NCBI GenBank assembly: GCA_034436045.1 | Contig: DAOTVZ010000283.1 | Span: 1 to 52,328 of the forward strand | DNA from: H111-94 sp034436045 | GTDB lineage: Bacteria > Chloroflexota > Ktedonobacteria > Ktedonobacterales > Ktedonobacteraceae | Direction: 5' to 3' | DNA length: 52,328 nt | In this document: positions 1 through 7,987 of the stretch, piece by piece | How positions within the stretch are numbered: the first letter of the stretch is position 1 | Layout: each line of letters starts with the position of its first letter | Made by a program: the position numbers and the translations under genes | Notes under the pieces: generated by a model | Databases searched by the model: none | What the model was told of the DNA's origin: nothing | The model's input: the letters and a program-made list of their open reading frames with translations, nothing else

Positions 1-361
1 CGTGGAGTTTCTCCGCTCAGCCATAATGGCATTTTCACACCCGCCATCGGTCATAGAATACCCCGTAGGGGCGTCATTCATGACGCCCTGGGAGCGGCTC
101 GACGAACAACTAGGCATGGCAAGCAGGGTGTCATTCATGACACCCCTACGGGACAGTGGCAATTCCCGGATACGGGCACGAAAATGCAACATCACGTCCC
201 TAATAGACCTGCGTGACGGCGGCGATCCGCTTGCCATTGTGCGACCAGGCCACCACGAAGACAAGATCAGGCAAGATGCCCTGTGATGAATTAGTGCGTG
301 CTGCCTCCACTCACTCCTCAAAAGGATAAAGAAGTCCAATGATCAGATCATTCGTGGATGG
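1..361. other. Left-edge non-coding stretch
   Basis: No convincing gene is visible between the window edge and the end of the GntR gene. An open frame crosses positions 2-286 but has no recognisable domain and runs through the palindromic element at 61-152, so it is not called. The stretch also holds a 15-bp perfect dyad at 338-352 (AATGATC, one base, GATCATT), ten bases beyond the stop of the GntR gene; its role is unknown. Confidence 0.6.
61..152. repeat. MITE-like palindromic repeat with GTAGGGG ends
   Basis: Two arms of about 29 bp face each other: 61-90 begins CCCCGTAGGGGCGTCATTC and 124-152 ends GACACCCCTACGGG. They match as inverted repeats with only C/T differences, so both arms still pair in RNA through G-U wobble. 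Each arm also contains its own small palindrome around TCATTCATGA. About 33 bases separate them. It has the look of a non-autonomous mobile repeat; no target duplication could be defined by eye. Confidence 0.6.
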
Positions 362-1177
362 CTATGTGCCTTCCCCCCCCAGCCCATCGTCGCTAAAAAC
401 AGGGCGCAGTTCACGCAGCGCTGTTCCCCCTGACGCATTGCCCCTGCGTAAGAGGATAACGCGGTAGCCCACACGCTCTGGAAGATAGTACCGTTTCTGC
501 ACATACACAGGAACATTGCCGGTTGTATACGATATACGTTGGATCAGCAAGAGTGCTGCCCCTGCTGTTACCTGTAATGTGCGGGCCTGCTCAACAGTGG
601 CATTGGCTGCCGTAATATGAAAGACACCTGCTTCGATAGGGATGCCATAGCGGGTTTCCAGAATATGGTAGATTGTTTCCTGTCGTAACATATCCTGTGA
701 TAAGAGCATGCCAAAACGCAAGGGGAGCCAGGTGCTATCCAGCGCAATGGGACGCTCATTGGCCAACCTTAGCCGATCTATACGCACGATTTCGGTTCCA
801 TCAGCGATCTGTAACGCTTCGGCTAGAGAGGTACTGGCAAGTTCATGAGCAAAGAGGAGAACCTGCGAGGAAGGTGATAATCCTGCCAGTTCCATATCCT
901 CCACAAAATCGGTTAGTCGTACCAGTTCCTGTTCGATATGTCGCTCCGCAACATAGGTGCCTTTGCCATGCCGACGCACCACCACTCCTTCAGTCTCCAG
1001 CTCTGAAAGCGCCTGGCGCACGGTGATACGGCTCACCGCATATTTTTGCATCCACTCAGTTTCTGACGGCAAGCGATCACCGGGTTTATAGACACCGCGC
1101 TCGATCTCCGCACGTATAATCTGCTTTAGCTGATGATAGAGCGGAACAGGCCCAGCACTTAGATGTTGCCCCTCCAT
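362..1177 (-). CDS. GntR family regulator with UTRA ligand domain
   Basis: This 271-residue protein is a HutC-type GntR regulator. Residues about 10-75 form the winged helix-turn-helix (PLYHQLKQIIRAEIERGVY, GDRLPSE, SRITVRQALSELE, RHGKGTYV), and the rest is a UTRA ligand-binding domain. The frame is open upstream to 1279, but the ATG at 1177 is preferred: it has an AGAGAGGTG ribosome site, and the predicted promoter at 1244-1272 lies inside the longer version. It diverges from the sulfide-oxidation operon starting at 1458, so it is the obvious candidate to control that operon and itself. UTRA regulators usually bind sugars, amino acids or other small organic ligands; control of sulfur genes by one would be unusual. 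The ligand cannot be read from sequence. Confidence 0.9.
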   Translation of the reverse strand: MEGQHLSAGPVPLYHQLKQIIRAEIERGVYKPGDRLPSETEWMQKYAVSRITVRQALSELETEGVVVRRHGKGTYVAERHIEQELVRLTDFVEDMELAGLSPSSQVLLFAHELASTSLAEALQIADGTEIVRIDRLRLANERPIALDSTWLPLRFGMLLSQDMLRQETIYHILETRYGIPIEAGVFHITAANATVEQARTLQVTAGAALLLIQRISYTTGNVPVYVQKRYYLPERVGYRVILLRRGNASGGTALRELRPVFSDDGLGGEGT

Positions 1178-1243
1178 ATGGCACCTCTCTTTGCGCATCG
1201 TTTTCATAACAACATATCGATTGGCACAACTTTTCTCCGTTCC

Positions 1244-1272
1244 ATTATATGGTATTCGGCATCCTATGGCAA
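1244..1272 (-). promoter_or_regulatory. Sigma70-type promoter of the GntR gene
   Basis: Read on the minus strand, TTGCCA (1272-1267), a 17-base spacer and TATAAT (1249-1244) form a near-consensus promoter. The start would fall near 1237, about 60 bases before the ATG at 1177. Its -35 box lies about 25 bases from the -35 box of the opposing promoter, so one bound repressor could cover both. Confidence 0.8.
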
Positions 1273-1297
1273 TCGACAAACTTATTATGACGACATA

Positions 1298-1326
1298 TTG
1301 ACATAGCGAGAAAAATTGGCTATACT
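1298..1326 (+). promoter_or_regulatory. Sigma70-type promoter of the sulfide-oxidation operon
   Basis: TTGACA (1298-1303), a 17-base spacer and TATACT (1321-1326) make an almost perfect housekeeping promoter. A GACATA-TT-GACATA direct repeat (1292-1305) overlaps the -35 box. The predicted start near 1333 lies inside the tandem repeat that follows, as expected for a promoter held down by a repressor. Confidence 0.85.
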
Positions 1327-1327
1327 T

Positions 1328-1368
1328 GCCTTAAGGTCATCGCCTTAAGGTCATCACCTTACGACATC
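1328..1368 (+). repeat. 14-bp tandem repeat at the operon start site, probable operator
   Basis: The unit GCCTTAAGGTCATC occurs at 1328-1341 and 1342-1355, followed by a degenerate third copy at 1356-1368 (ACCTTACGACATC). Each full unit carries the 8-bp palindrome CCTTAAGG. It begins two bases after the -10 box, so a protein bound here would block initiation. The divergent GntR protein is one candidate; which protein binds is inference. Confidence 0.6.
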
Positions 1369-1457
1369 AGAGGCAGCGAAGCTCGTGCTACATGATGCCT
1401 GGCAATTGCCGCCGTACCAGGTCATCGTAAGCTTAGAGGCGGATGTGAGGCACAGAT

Positions 1458-2891
1458 ATGCAGATCGAACAATACTTTCTCGATGGTCTAGGACACCAAT
1501 CATACTTTGTCACCGACGAGAAAAGCGGAATGGCCGCTATCGTAGACCCCCGACGCGATGTAGACATCTACGAGCAGGCGGCGAGAAGGGCTAACACGCG
1601 CATTACCCACATTCTGGAGACGCATATCCATAATGATTATGTGACGGGCGCACGTGAACTGGCAGCACGCACAGGAGCCACGATTGTGGGTAGCGCCGAG
1701 GCCCATCTGCAGTATGAGTATCAGCCGATGCATGATGGTGAGCGTTTCCAGGTAGGCGAATTGCGTTTTCAGGTGATGGCTACACCGGGCCATACGCCCG
1801 CCCATGTAAGTTATGTTCTCTCTGAACCGGAGAGCGAGGTACCATCCTCTGTTTTTAGTGGGGGCAGCATGCTGGTCGGGGGCGCAGGGCGTACAGACCT
1901 GCTCGGCCCTGGCATGACCTTAACGCTGACGCGCCAGCAATATCGCTCACTCCGCCGTATGCTCGACACACTCCCAGGGAGTGTGCGTGTCTACCCGACG
2001 CATGGCGCTGGTTCATTCTGTGTCGCCAGCGCCGTCTCCACCACTCGTAGCACTACTATCGCCCAGGAACGCTTCGTCAGTCCCGCCGTGCAGGCAAAGG
2101 ATGAAGAAGATTTTGTGCGGCGGCAGATTGCAGGTTACACAGCCTATCCCAGCTACTATGCATACATGGGGAAAATTAATCACGAGGGGCCGCGCATTCT
2201 GGGTACCTTGCCTATGCCGCAGGCATATACGCCACAGCGAGTCTACGAGCAGATGCAGGCAGGCATCCCCCTGGTAGATGGACGCGCCCGTGATGCTTTC
2301 GCGCGCGAACATATTCCAGGCTCGATCAATATTGAACTGGATAGCTCCTTTGGCACCTATGTCGGCTGGTTGCTGCCTTTCAACACACCACTCATGATCC
2401 TCGTTGAAGATGAGGAAGGACGCCGTGAGGCCGTAGTGCAACTTATCCGTATTGGCTATGAACAGACGCAGGGCTATCTCGAAGGCGGCATCGCAGGCTG
2501 GAAGGCGGCAGCTTTGCCCGTCGAGAGTTTTGAGCGTATTGACGTGGAAACCCTTTATCAGCGTTGGCGTCAGCATAGTTCGATGACTATTATTGACGTG
2601 CGCCGCGACGATGAATGGCGCGAGGGCCATATCCCCGATGCGCTGCATTTTCATATTGGTGAGTTGCCCCAGCATCTCGACAAAGTGCCGCGCAACACGC
2701 CCTTAGCAATCATCTGTCGCACCGGTCATCGCGCAGAGATCGCAGCCAGTATATTGGCCGCCACCGGACGCGAAGTCATCGCTGTTCAGGGTGGCGTGCC
2801 AGACTGGATTGAGAGAGGGTGGCCCTCAACCACCGATGCTGAGGCAGGCGTAACGGTTTCACACGATCAGGCTACCCATGCACATCCTTAA
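1458..2891 (+). CDS. Persulfide dioxygenase-rhodanese fusion (CstB-like)
   Basis: The 477-residue protein joins an ETHE1-type metallo-beta-lactamase domain (residues 1-250) to two rhodanese domains (about 260-355 and 362-460). Metal ligands are visible: H56-x-H58-x-D60, H112 in PGHTP, D147 in GRTDL and H182 in PTHGAGS. The first rhodanese has ILVEDEEG where the catalytic Cys loop should be, so it is probably inactive; the second keeps the loop C420-R-T-G-H-R. Active plus dead rhodanese is the layout of staphylococcal CstB, which oxidises persulfides to thiosulfate and sulfite. It is the first gene after the repeat-bearing promoter and precedes a sulfide:quinone reductase gene, giving sulfide to persulfide to thiosulfate as the likely route. 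GAGG lies 8 bases before the ATG. Confidence 0.9.
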   Translation: MQIEQYFLDGLGHQSYFVTDEKSGMAAIVDPRRDVDIYEQAARRANTRITHILETHIHNDYVTGARELAARTGATIVGSAEAHLQYEYQPMHDGERFQVGELRFQVMATPGHTPAHVSYVLSEPESEVPSSVFSGGSMLVGGAGRTDLLGPGMTLTLTRQQYRSLRRMLDTLPGSVRVYPTHGAGSFCVASAVSTTRSTTIAQERFVSPAVQAKDEEDFVRRQIAGYTAYPSYYAYMGKINHEGPRILGTLPMPQAYTPQRVYEQMQAGIPLVDGRARDAFAREHIPGSINIELDSSFGTYVGWLLPFNTPLMILVEDEEGRREAVVQLIRIGYEQTQGYLEGGIAGWKAAALPVESFERIDVETLYQRWRQHSSMTIIDVRRDDEWREGHIPDALHFHIGELPQHLDKVPRNTPLAIICRTGHRAEIAASILAATGREVIAVQGGVPDWIERGWPSTTDAEAGVTVSHDQATHAHP

Positions 2892-3049
2892 TCCGGTTCA
2901 TCTTTCTTTTGTGCCTTTTGAGTGTTTTCATCATAGCTCTTCTTAACCTGTTATGCAGGCCAGGAGCTAGCCACATCTATGGAGATGCGGCACGTCACCG
3001 GGTTTTCACCGTTCTCATGACCTTTTCAATGTTTGAAAGGAAGGAAACC

Positions 3050-4276
3050 ATGAACGCACGCGCACTCAACACACAGCATTACCAGATTGTTATTGTGGGT
3101 GGTGGTTCTGCTGGTATCTCTGTCGCGGCTCGCCTCACGCGCGCGCTTAAGCGTCCAGATATCGCTATTATTGAGCCATCAGAGTATCACTACTATCAGC
3201 CCCTCTGGACACTCGTCGGCGGCGGCGTTTTCCCCAAAGAACGTTCACGGCGCGCTGAGAAGGACTACATTCCGCGTGGGGCAACGTGGATCAAAGAGCG
3301 CGTCGTCGAACTCTGCCCCGACGAAAACAAAGTCCTTACCGATAGCGGACGTACCGTTGAATACGACTATCTGGTTGTCGCTGCCGGTATTCAGATTGAC
3401 TGGGGCAAGATTAAGGGCCTGGAAGGTCATCTTTGTCAGGATGGTCTCTGTAGCAACTACGCCTATGAGCAATGTGAGGGTACCTGGGGAACGATCAAAA
3501 ACTTTTCCGGCGGTCAGGCCCTCTTCACTCAACCCAGTTGCGCCATTAAATGTGGCGGCGCGCCCCAGAAAATCATGTATCTGGCCGATGACCACTTCCG
3601 CAGGGCGAACGTGCGCGACAGAACTGAGATCACCTTCATTTCTGGCACGCCCAGTATCTTCTCCGTCAAAGAGTATGCCCAGGTTCTCAATGAGGTGATT
3701 CAACGCAAGGGCATCAAGACACTGTATAAACACGATCTGGTCGAGATTCGCCCATCCTCACGTGAGGCCGTCTTTAGAAGCCTGGAGACTGGTAATGAGG
3801 TTGTCATGCATTATGATATGATGCATGTCACTCCCTTCATGAGTGCCCCCGACTTCATTAAACGCAGCCCCCTGGCCCAGACCGCTGATGGCCCGGCAAA
3901 AGGCTATGCGAAAGCCGATAAGCATACCTTGCAAAACCCCGATTATCCGAATGTGTTCGCCATCGGTGATTGCTCCTCTCTGCCGACCTCTAAGACCGGT
4001 GCAGCCATCCGCAAACAGGCCCCTGTGCTGGTGAAAAACCTGCTGGCTACGATGCACAAGGACGCCTCGTCACAGCCCGTTACATATAATGGCTATACCT
4101 CATGCCCTCTGGTGACAGGCTATGGCCGTCTGGTGCTGGCCGAGTTCGACTATGATCTCAAGCCGAAAGAAACGTTCCCGTTTAGTCAGGCCAGAGAGCG
4201 TTTTAGCATGTATCTCTTGAAGGCGTATGGCTTGCCTGTGCTATACTGGGAAGGGATGTTGCGCGGACGGGCCTGA
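3050..4276 (+). CDS. Sulfide:quinone oxidoreductase, type II (mitochondrial-like)
   Basis: A 408-residue FAD enzyme that oxidises sulfide and passes electrons to membrane quinone. The FAD-binding GGGSAG motif is at residues 17-22. Cys168 (KCGGAPQKIMYL) and Cys352 (YTSCPLVTGYG) match the two redox cysteines of human SQOR, and the end (FSQARERFSMYLLKAYGLPVLYW) also follows that type. The third cysteine used by type I enzymes is not evident. The frame continues upstream to a TTG at 2909, but the ATG at 3050 has a strong AGGAAGG site and starts directly before the FAD motif region. It follows the persulfide dioxygenase gene after 158 bases in the same direction, so co-transcription is likely. Persulfide made here is the natural substrate of that neighbour. 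Confidence 0.93.
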   Translation: MNARALNTQHYQIVIVGGGSAGISVAARLTRALKRPDIAIIEPSEYHYYQPLWTLVGGGVFPKERSRRAEKDYIPRGATWIKERVVELCPDENKVLTDSGRTVEYDYLVVAAGIQIDWGKIKGLEGHLCQDGLCSNYAYEQCEGTWGTIKNFSGGQALFTQPSCAIKCGGAPQKIMYLADDHFRRANVRDRTEITFISGTPSIFSVKEYAQVLNEVIQRKGIKTLYKHDLVEIRPSSREAVFRSLETGNEVVMHYDMMHVTPFMSAPDFIKRSPLAQTADGPAKGYAKADKHTLQNPDYPNVFAIGDCSSLPTSKTGAAIRKQAPVLVKNLLATMHKDASSQPVTYNGYTSCPLVTGYGRLVLAEFDYDLKPKETFPFSQARERFSMYLLKAYGLPVLYWEGMLRGRA

Positions 4277-4290
4277 TGCTGAAGGCCATA

Positions 4291-4331
4291 CAGATGCATC
4301 AGGCCGTTTTGCAAAAGGTTTGATGCATCTG
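4291..4331 (+). repeat. Inverted repeat between the SQR and flavoprotein genes
   Basis: CAGATGCATCA (4291-4301) and TGATGCATCTG (4321-4331) are perfect 11-bp inverted repeats around a 19-base loop. The right arm ends just before the GGAGAAA ribosome site of the next gene. There is no T tract, so it is more likely an RNA processing or stabilising hairpin that sets the output of the downstream gene than a terminator. It could also be a protein-binding dyad. Confidence 0.6.
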
Positions 4332-4345
4332 TCGGAGAAACATGT

Positions 4346-5467
4346 ATGAAATTGCCAGAAGTGATTATTATTGGTGCAGGGCCGGGCGGCCTTGCAGCCG
4401 CTCGCGCTTTGCTGCGTTCGGAGCAGGTCGCAGTGACCATCGTGCAGCGCTCCGGTATGGCGGCCTTTCTTCCCGGTATTCTTCCAATACTGGCTGGCCT
4501 GAACTCTATCTCAACGTATCATCATCCTATTTCCATGCCACATGTGCGCGTGCTGGCGGGTGAGGTCGTCGGTCTGGAGACGGGCCGTGTCAGGCTGACC
4601 GATGGCACAGTACTCCGTGCCGACGCTATCATTGCGGCTCCTGGCCTGTCAACCAACCCCGCTACATTGCCCGCCGGACCACGCAGTTTTCCCGTCTGGG
4701 AACTGAAGGATGCTGCCAGCGCTCAACAAGCTGTTCAGGCACTTTCGGCTGGGCGAGTCGTGATCTCTATCGCTGCTCTGCCCTATCGCTGCCCGCCCGC
4801 GCCATACGGTCTGGCGATGACGCTCAGAGCCTTTTTTCAAGAACGCCGACAGGCCGTCGATGTCGTCGTGACAACACCCGAAGAGCGCCCCCTGCAAGCT
4901 CTCGGTGAACGGGTGTCAGCTTTTCTGGAGTCATTACTGCATGAGAGCCAGATAACGCTCTACACCACGTTCCAGCTTCATAGCGGGGCCAGCCGCGATG
5001 GCCTGCTTGTAGCCGCCGATGGACGCAGCATCTCCTACGATCTAGGGCTATTTGTGCCGCCCCACCAGCGACCTACCTTACTCGCTGAGCTTCCCGGCAC
5101 CGGCCCGCTGGTACAGGTCGATTCATATTTACGGAGCGCACTGGAGAAGGTATGGGTCATCGGTGATGTTGCTGCCAGTTCCCTGCCGCGTGCCGCCGGT
5201 GTTGCAGAAGCGCAGGGACAGACCGCTGCCGCCTCTGTTTTGACAACGCTTGGGCTAAGCGAGCCACAGGCTCCCACCCCTCCTGCCCCAGAGTGTTACG
5301 TCTGGACGAGTTTGCAGAAGGCTGCACGTATTCAGATACGTTTTCCCGACGGCTTGCCTCCCAGCGGTAAACCAGATATTCTCCTGGAAGCGCCAGAGGC
5401 CGCTCTTTTGGCCGAAGCTTTGCGTGCCCCCCAGCGGTGGCGACAAAACCTCCTTCTAACTGAGTAG
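4346..5467 (+). CDS. FAD-dependent sulfide dehydrogenase-like oxidoreductase
   Basis: The 373-residue protein is a two-dinucleotide-fold flavoprotein of the SQR/flavocytochrome c sulfide dehydrogenase superfamily. GAGPGG at residues 10-15 binds FAD, and a second site closes with VWVIGDVAA near residue 270. The loop with Cys149 (PYRCPPAPYG) is the pattern seen in FccB-like and archaeal SQR-like proteins. There is no obvious C-terminal amphipathic tail. It is only 69 bases behind the SQR gene with a GGAGAAA site before the ATG, so it is probably the third operon member. It may accept another reduced sulfur species or donate to a different acceptor than SQR. The substrate cannot be fixed from sequence. 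Confidence 0.75.
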   Translation: MKLPEVIIIGAGPGGLAAARALLRSEQVAVTIVQRSGMAAFLPGILPILAGLNSISTYHHPISMPHVRVLAGEVVGLETGRVRLTDGTVLRADAIIAAPGLSTNPATLPAGPRSFPVWELKDAASAQQAVQALSAGRVVISIAALPYRCPPAPYGLAMTLRAFFQERRQAVDVVVTTPEERPLQALGERVSAFLESLLHESQITLYTTFQLHSGASRDGLLVAADGRSISYDLGLFVPPHQRPTLLAELPGTGPLVQVDSYLRSALEKVWVIGDVAASSLPRAAGVAEAQGQTAAASVLTTLGLSEPQAPTPPAPECYVWTSLQKAARIQIRFPDGLPPSGKPDILLEAPEAALLAEALRAPQRWRQNLLLTE

Positions 5468-5648
5468 CTTATGCGGTATCTTCAGTGGATCCGACCCTCG
5501 ATTTAAAAAATTCAGAGAAGGTATGTGAAGAAGTGCGGATTGCAGATATGAAATTGCGGCACGCTTTTCATCTGGTTCAGCGACAAGGTAGACAATTATC
5601 ACCTCTCACTATAGCCTTATCAGCTCTTCTCACCAGAAATCTACGAAC

Positions 5649-5678
5649 TTGATTATGCCGTGGAAAGTGGTATATAAA
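5649..5678 (+). promoter_or_regulatory. Candidate promoter of the sigma factor gene
   Basis: TTGATT (5649-5654) is followed after 16-18 bases by TATATAAA (5671-5678), giving a fair housekeeping promoter just upstream of the ECF sigma gene. The transcript would start near 5685, leaving a leader of only about 30 bases. The 234-base gap behind the flavoprotein gene shows nothing else clear. Confidence 0.5.
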
Positions 5679-5713
5679 AAGATTGAAGAGTATGAAGTCA
5701 GATGGTGAGAGAT

Positions 5714-6241
5714 ATGTTACATAAGAAAAAGGATAAAGCTGATGCACCGCCAGACGCGCTGGAAATGGCCTTTCGTCAGTATGCTCATTTGATTTATCGC
5801 TTTATCTATAGTAAGGTTGGCAACCGGGAAGATGCGGAAGACCTGACCAGTATGGTTTTTCTCAAGGCAGCTCAATGGCTCGATGGTGAACGTCCCGCCG
5901 CGCAGGTGCAGGCATGGCTCTATGCGACTGCCCGTTCTGTTCTTGTGGACCACTGGCAACAAACCCGCAGTCAGATGCTTGATATTACAGAAATTGAAGC
6001 CTTACTATTTCAAGAAGAGCCTGATATTACGGAAGAACAAACCAATGAACGCCGTCTTGCAACCATTCTTAACTCTCTTCCAGAGCGCGCTCGTGCCGTC
6101 TTAACACTCCGTTTCTTACATGGTTATACACTGGCAGAAACAGCCGCTGCCCTGGGGATAACGGAAAGTAATGTCAAAGTTATTCAGCACCGAGCTTTGA
6201 AACAGGCCGCAAAACTAGGAGAACCAGAACGTGAACGATAA
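5714..6241 (+). CDS. ECF RNA polymerase sigma factor
   Basis: A 175-residue group 4 sigma factor. Region 2 (FRQYAHLIYRFIYSKVGNRE, DAEDLTSMVF) binds core polymerase and the -10 box. Region 4 (LPERARAVLTLRFLHGYTLA, LGITESNVKVIQHRALKQ) carries the helix-turn-helix for the -35 box. A second ATG at 5702 would add four residues, but 5714 has a GGTGAG site at better spacing. Its last 11 bases overlap the start of the Rieske gene, so the two are translationally coupled. Such coupling is typical of ECF factors and their anti-sigma partners, which is why the Rieske protein is suspected as the regulator. Confidence 0.92.
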   Translation: MLHKKKDKADAPPDALEMAFRQYAHLIYRFIYSKVGNREDAEDLTSMVFLKAAQWLDGERPAAQVQAWLYATARSVLVDHWQQTRSQMLDITEIEALLFQEEPDITEEQTNERRLATILNSLPERARAVLTLRFLHGYTLAETAAALGITESNVKVIQHRALKQAAKLGEPERER

Positions 6242-6941
6242 TGACTCCAGACAGAGCGAAGCTGATGAAGCTTTGAATAATTATATCGAGCGTCTGCTCG
6301 CTGAACAAAAAGCCGCCCCCCCCGCTGGCCTTGCTGCGCACGAACTCGCGCCTTATATTCTGGCCGCTGAGATGAAGAGTCTTCGTCCAGGAGCGGATGA
6401 GCCGGATGAGGCTTTTTTGCGTCGTTTAAAAACCGCTGTCGATCAAGCGCGATCTGGACAGCAGCCGCGCACACAACCCGTTTCCAGACGGCGAATGAGC
6501 CGCAGCGGCTTTTTACGCGCGGTCGGCACTCTGGCTGCTGGCGTTCTAGTGGGCGTCGCCGTTGATTATGTTTTAGAGCCATCGCATGCTCCACTCCCAC
6601 CGTTAGTCGAAAACGGGCGCTGGTATCTACTAGGAGCGAGTGCCGATCTACTACCTGGAAGTGTCCATCGCTTTAGTGCTGGTGGTGTTGATGGCTATCT
6701 TTTTAATGAAAATGGAGTGTATCGCGCAGTATCAGCTATCTGCACCCATATGGGATGCCATATTAACTGGCACCAGGAGACGGAACGTTTCTATTGCCTC
6801 TGCCATAATGCGCAATTTAAGCGCGATGGTACGGTAGCTGCCGGTATTCCACCGCGCCCTTTGCCGGAGATCACTGTGCATGTAGAAGGGGGCAACGTCT
6901 ATGTATGGGGAACGCAGCAAAGTACCTGGGGTGTGTCATAG
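6231..6941 (+). CDS. Membrane Rieske [2Fe-2S] protein, possible redox anti-sigma factor
   Basis: A 236-residue protein starting with GTG inside the sigma gene, with AGGAG nine bases before. Residues 1-90 are soluble and unlike respiratory Rieske proteins. A basic stretch (SRRRMSRSGFLR, Tat-like) and one membrane helix (95-115) follow, then a Rieske domain: C171-T-H173-M-G-C176 and C189-L-C191-H192. The extra cysteines C176 and C191 are those that form the disulfide in high-potential bc1-type Rieske centres. No cytochrome b gene is nearby. Overlap with the sigma gene, a cytoplasmic N-terminal region and an external redox centre suggest a membrane sensor that holds the sigma factor until the cluster changes state. 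That role is inference; an ordinary electron carrier is the alternative. Confidence 0.85.
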   Translation: MNDNDSRQSEADEALNNYIERLLAEQKAAPPAGLAAHELAPYILAAEMKSLRPGADEPDEAFLRRLKTAVDQARSGQQPRTQPVSRRRMSRSGFLRAVGTLAAGVLVGVAVDYVLEPSHAPLPPLVENGRWYLLGASADLLPGSVHRFSAGGVDGYLFNENGVYRAVSAICTHMGCHINWHQETERFYCLCHNAQFKRDGTVAAGIPPRPLPEITVHVEGGNVYVWGTQQSTWGVS

Positions 6942-7199
6942 CCCACTCTTCGAGGAGCAGAGAGAGAAAGAAGGATGATGGGTCTGGATAGCAGGTATTC
7001 GTTTTCACTCCTGGATGTAACCCTCTGCTGTAATACCTGATAGAAAGTCACTCATACGTGAGCATGAAATTTTTTGAATGGTATGCAAACGTTATGAGTG
7101 ATGACGTGTTAACCCCTTGAGGGAAGTATGTCTATAGATGCGCAGGTATGCTTGTAAGGATATGCGCATAGAAGTTTGTTTATTAAGGAGTACCATTGT

Positions 7200-7877
7200 A
7201 TGTTTAAGAAACACACTGCCGTCTCACCGAAGTCCCACAGTATATTGCATCGTCTGCCGAAACGCTGGTTTGCGATTGGCACCTTTCTAACCCTGGCTCT
7301 GGGTCTGGCAATCTTCAGTACAGTAGGGGCAATGGCGCAGAGTACTACCTCCCATCACCATAACAGTTATCCGGTAGTTGTTACAGTCTTCTCGCCCGGT
7401 CAAGGCGATGTATCCGGCGTTGCCGGTGCTGGTTATGTGATTGACCTCTCGCTTGATGCTGCCAATCCAGCTGACAACTGGTATTTGTCGGCCGCTAATG
7501 GCTACAAGCCTTTCTTCAATAATCCCACTAGCCCGACATTCCATCCTGGACCCGATCTGGGAGCACCTGGCCTGGTCGTTCTCCTTTCGACTACCAGAAC
7601 CATCCCTGGCACGGCGTTCAAAGGGCCTGGTACCAATCTGGCTGGTCTTTTCCAGATCAACGGTGTTGCGCGGGTGAACGGGGGGACTATTGCCGAAACC
7701 TGGAACACCTGGCAAGTCGGCAAACCTATTGCAGGGGCAGGTGTGGAAACGACGCTTACCGTCTTCGTGGTCAAAGGTACCGCCCCGGCCTTTATCCAGG
7801 GCAACCTGAATGATCTAGATGACATCCCCGGACTCATTTCTAACGTGGTTCGCGTTCATTTCACGATTGCTGGCTAG
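7200..7877 (+). CDS. Secreted protein of unknown function
   Basis: The 225-residue product has a long basic N-region, a hydrophobic helix (about 24-45) and a likely signal peptidase site at AMA-QS. The exported part is rich in Gly, Pro, Thr and Asn, begins with a short His run (SHHHNSYP), has no cysteines, and contains alternating hydrophobic strands, suggesting a small beta-sandwich. No family was recognised. The ATG at 7200 follows AAGGAG by nine bases; a TTG at 7176 in the same frame has no such site. It lies 258 bases behind the sigma/Rieske pair and ends at a strong hairpin. It may belong to that sigma factor's regulon. Confidence 0.75.
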   Translation: MFKKHTAVSPKSHSILHRLPKRWFAIGTFLTLALGLAIFSTVGAMAQSTTSHHHNSYPVVVTVFSPGQGDVSGVAGAGYVIDLSLDAANPADNWYLSAANGYKPFFNNPTSPTFHPGPDLGAPGLVVLLSTTRTIPGTAFKGPGTNLAGLFQINGVARVNGGTIAETWNTWQVGKPIAGAGVETTLTVFVVKGTAPAFIQGNLNDLDDIPGLISNVVRVHFTIAG

Positions 7878-7987
7878 CGTGAGGTAAATATGAATGTAGC
7901 GCATTTTCCAACCACTGAGGAGTTTACTGCTCTCCAGGGATAGTGAATTGTGGATACAGGGCTATAAGGGTTGGGACATAACCCTTT

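Noticed and set aside
2..286. Open frame of 94 codons at the left edge
   Set aside because: No domain, no clear start signal, and it runs through a palindromic repeat.
2013..2675. Long minus-strand open frame inside the rhodanese fusion gene
   Set aside because: Antisense to well-conserved rhodanese domains; no family or ribosome site.
7065..7093. TGAAAT...CGTT as an ECF-type promoter for the secreted protein
   Set aside because: The spacing (19 bases) is longer than usual for this motif class and the sigma gene's own upstream region lacks a matching pair.
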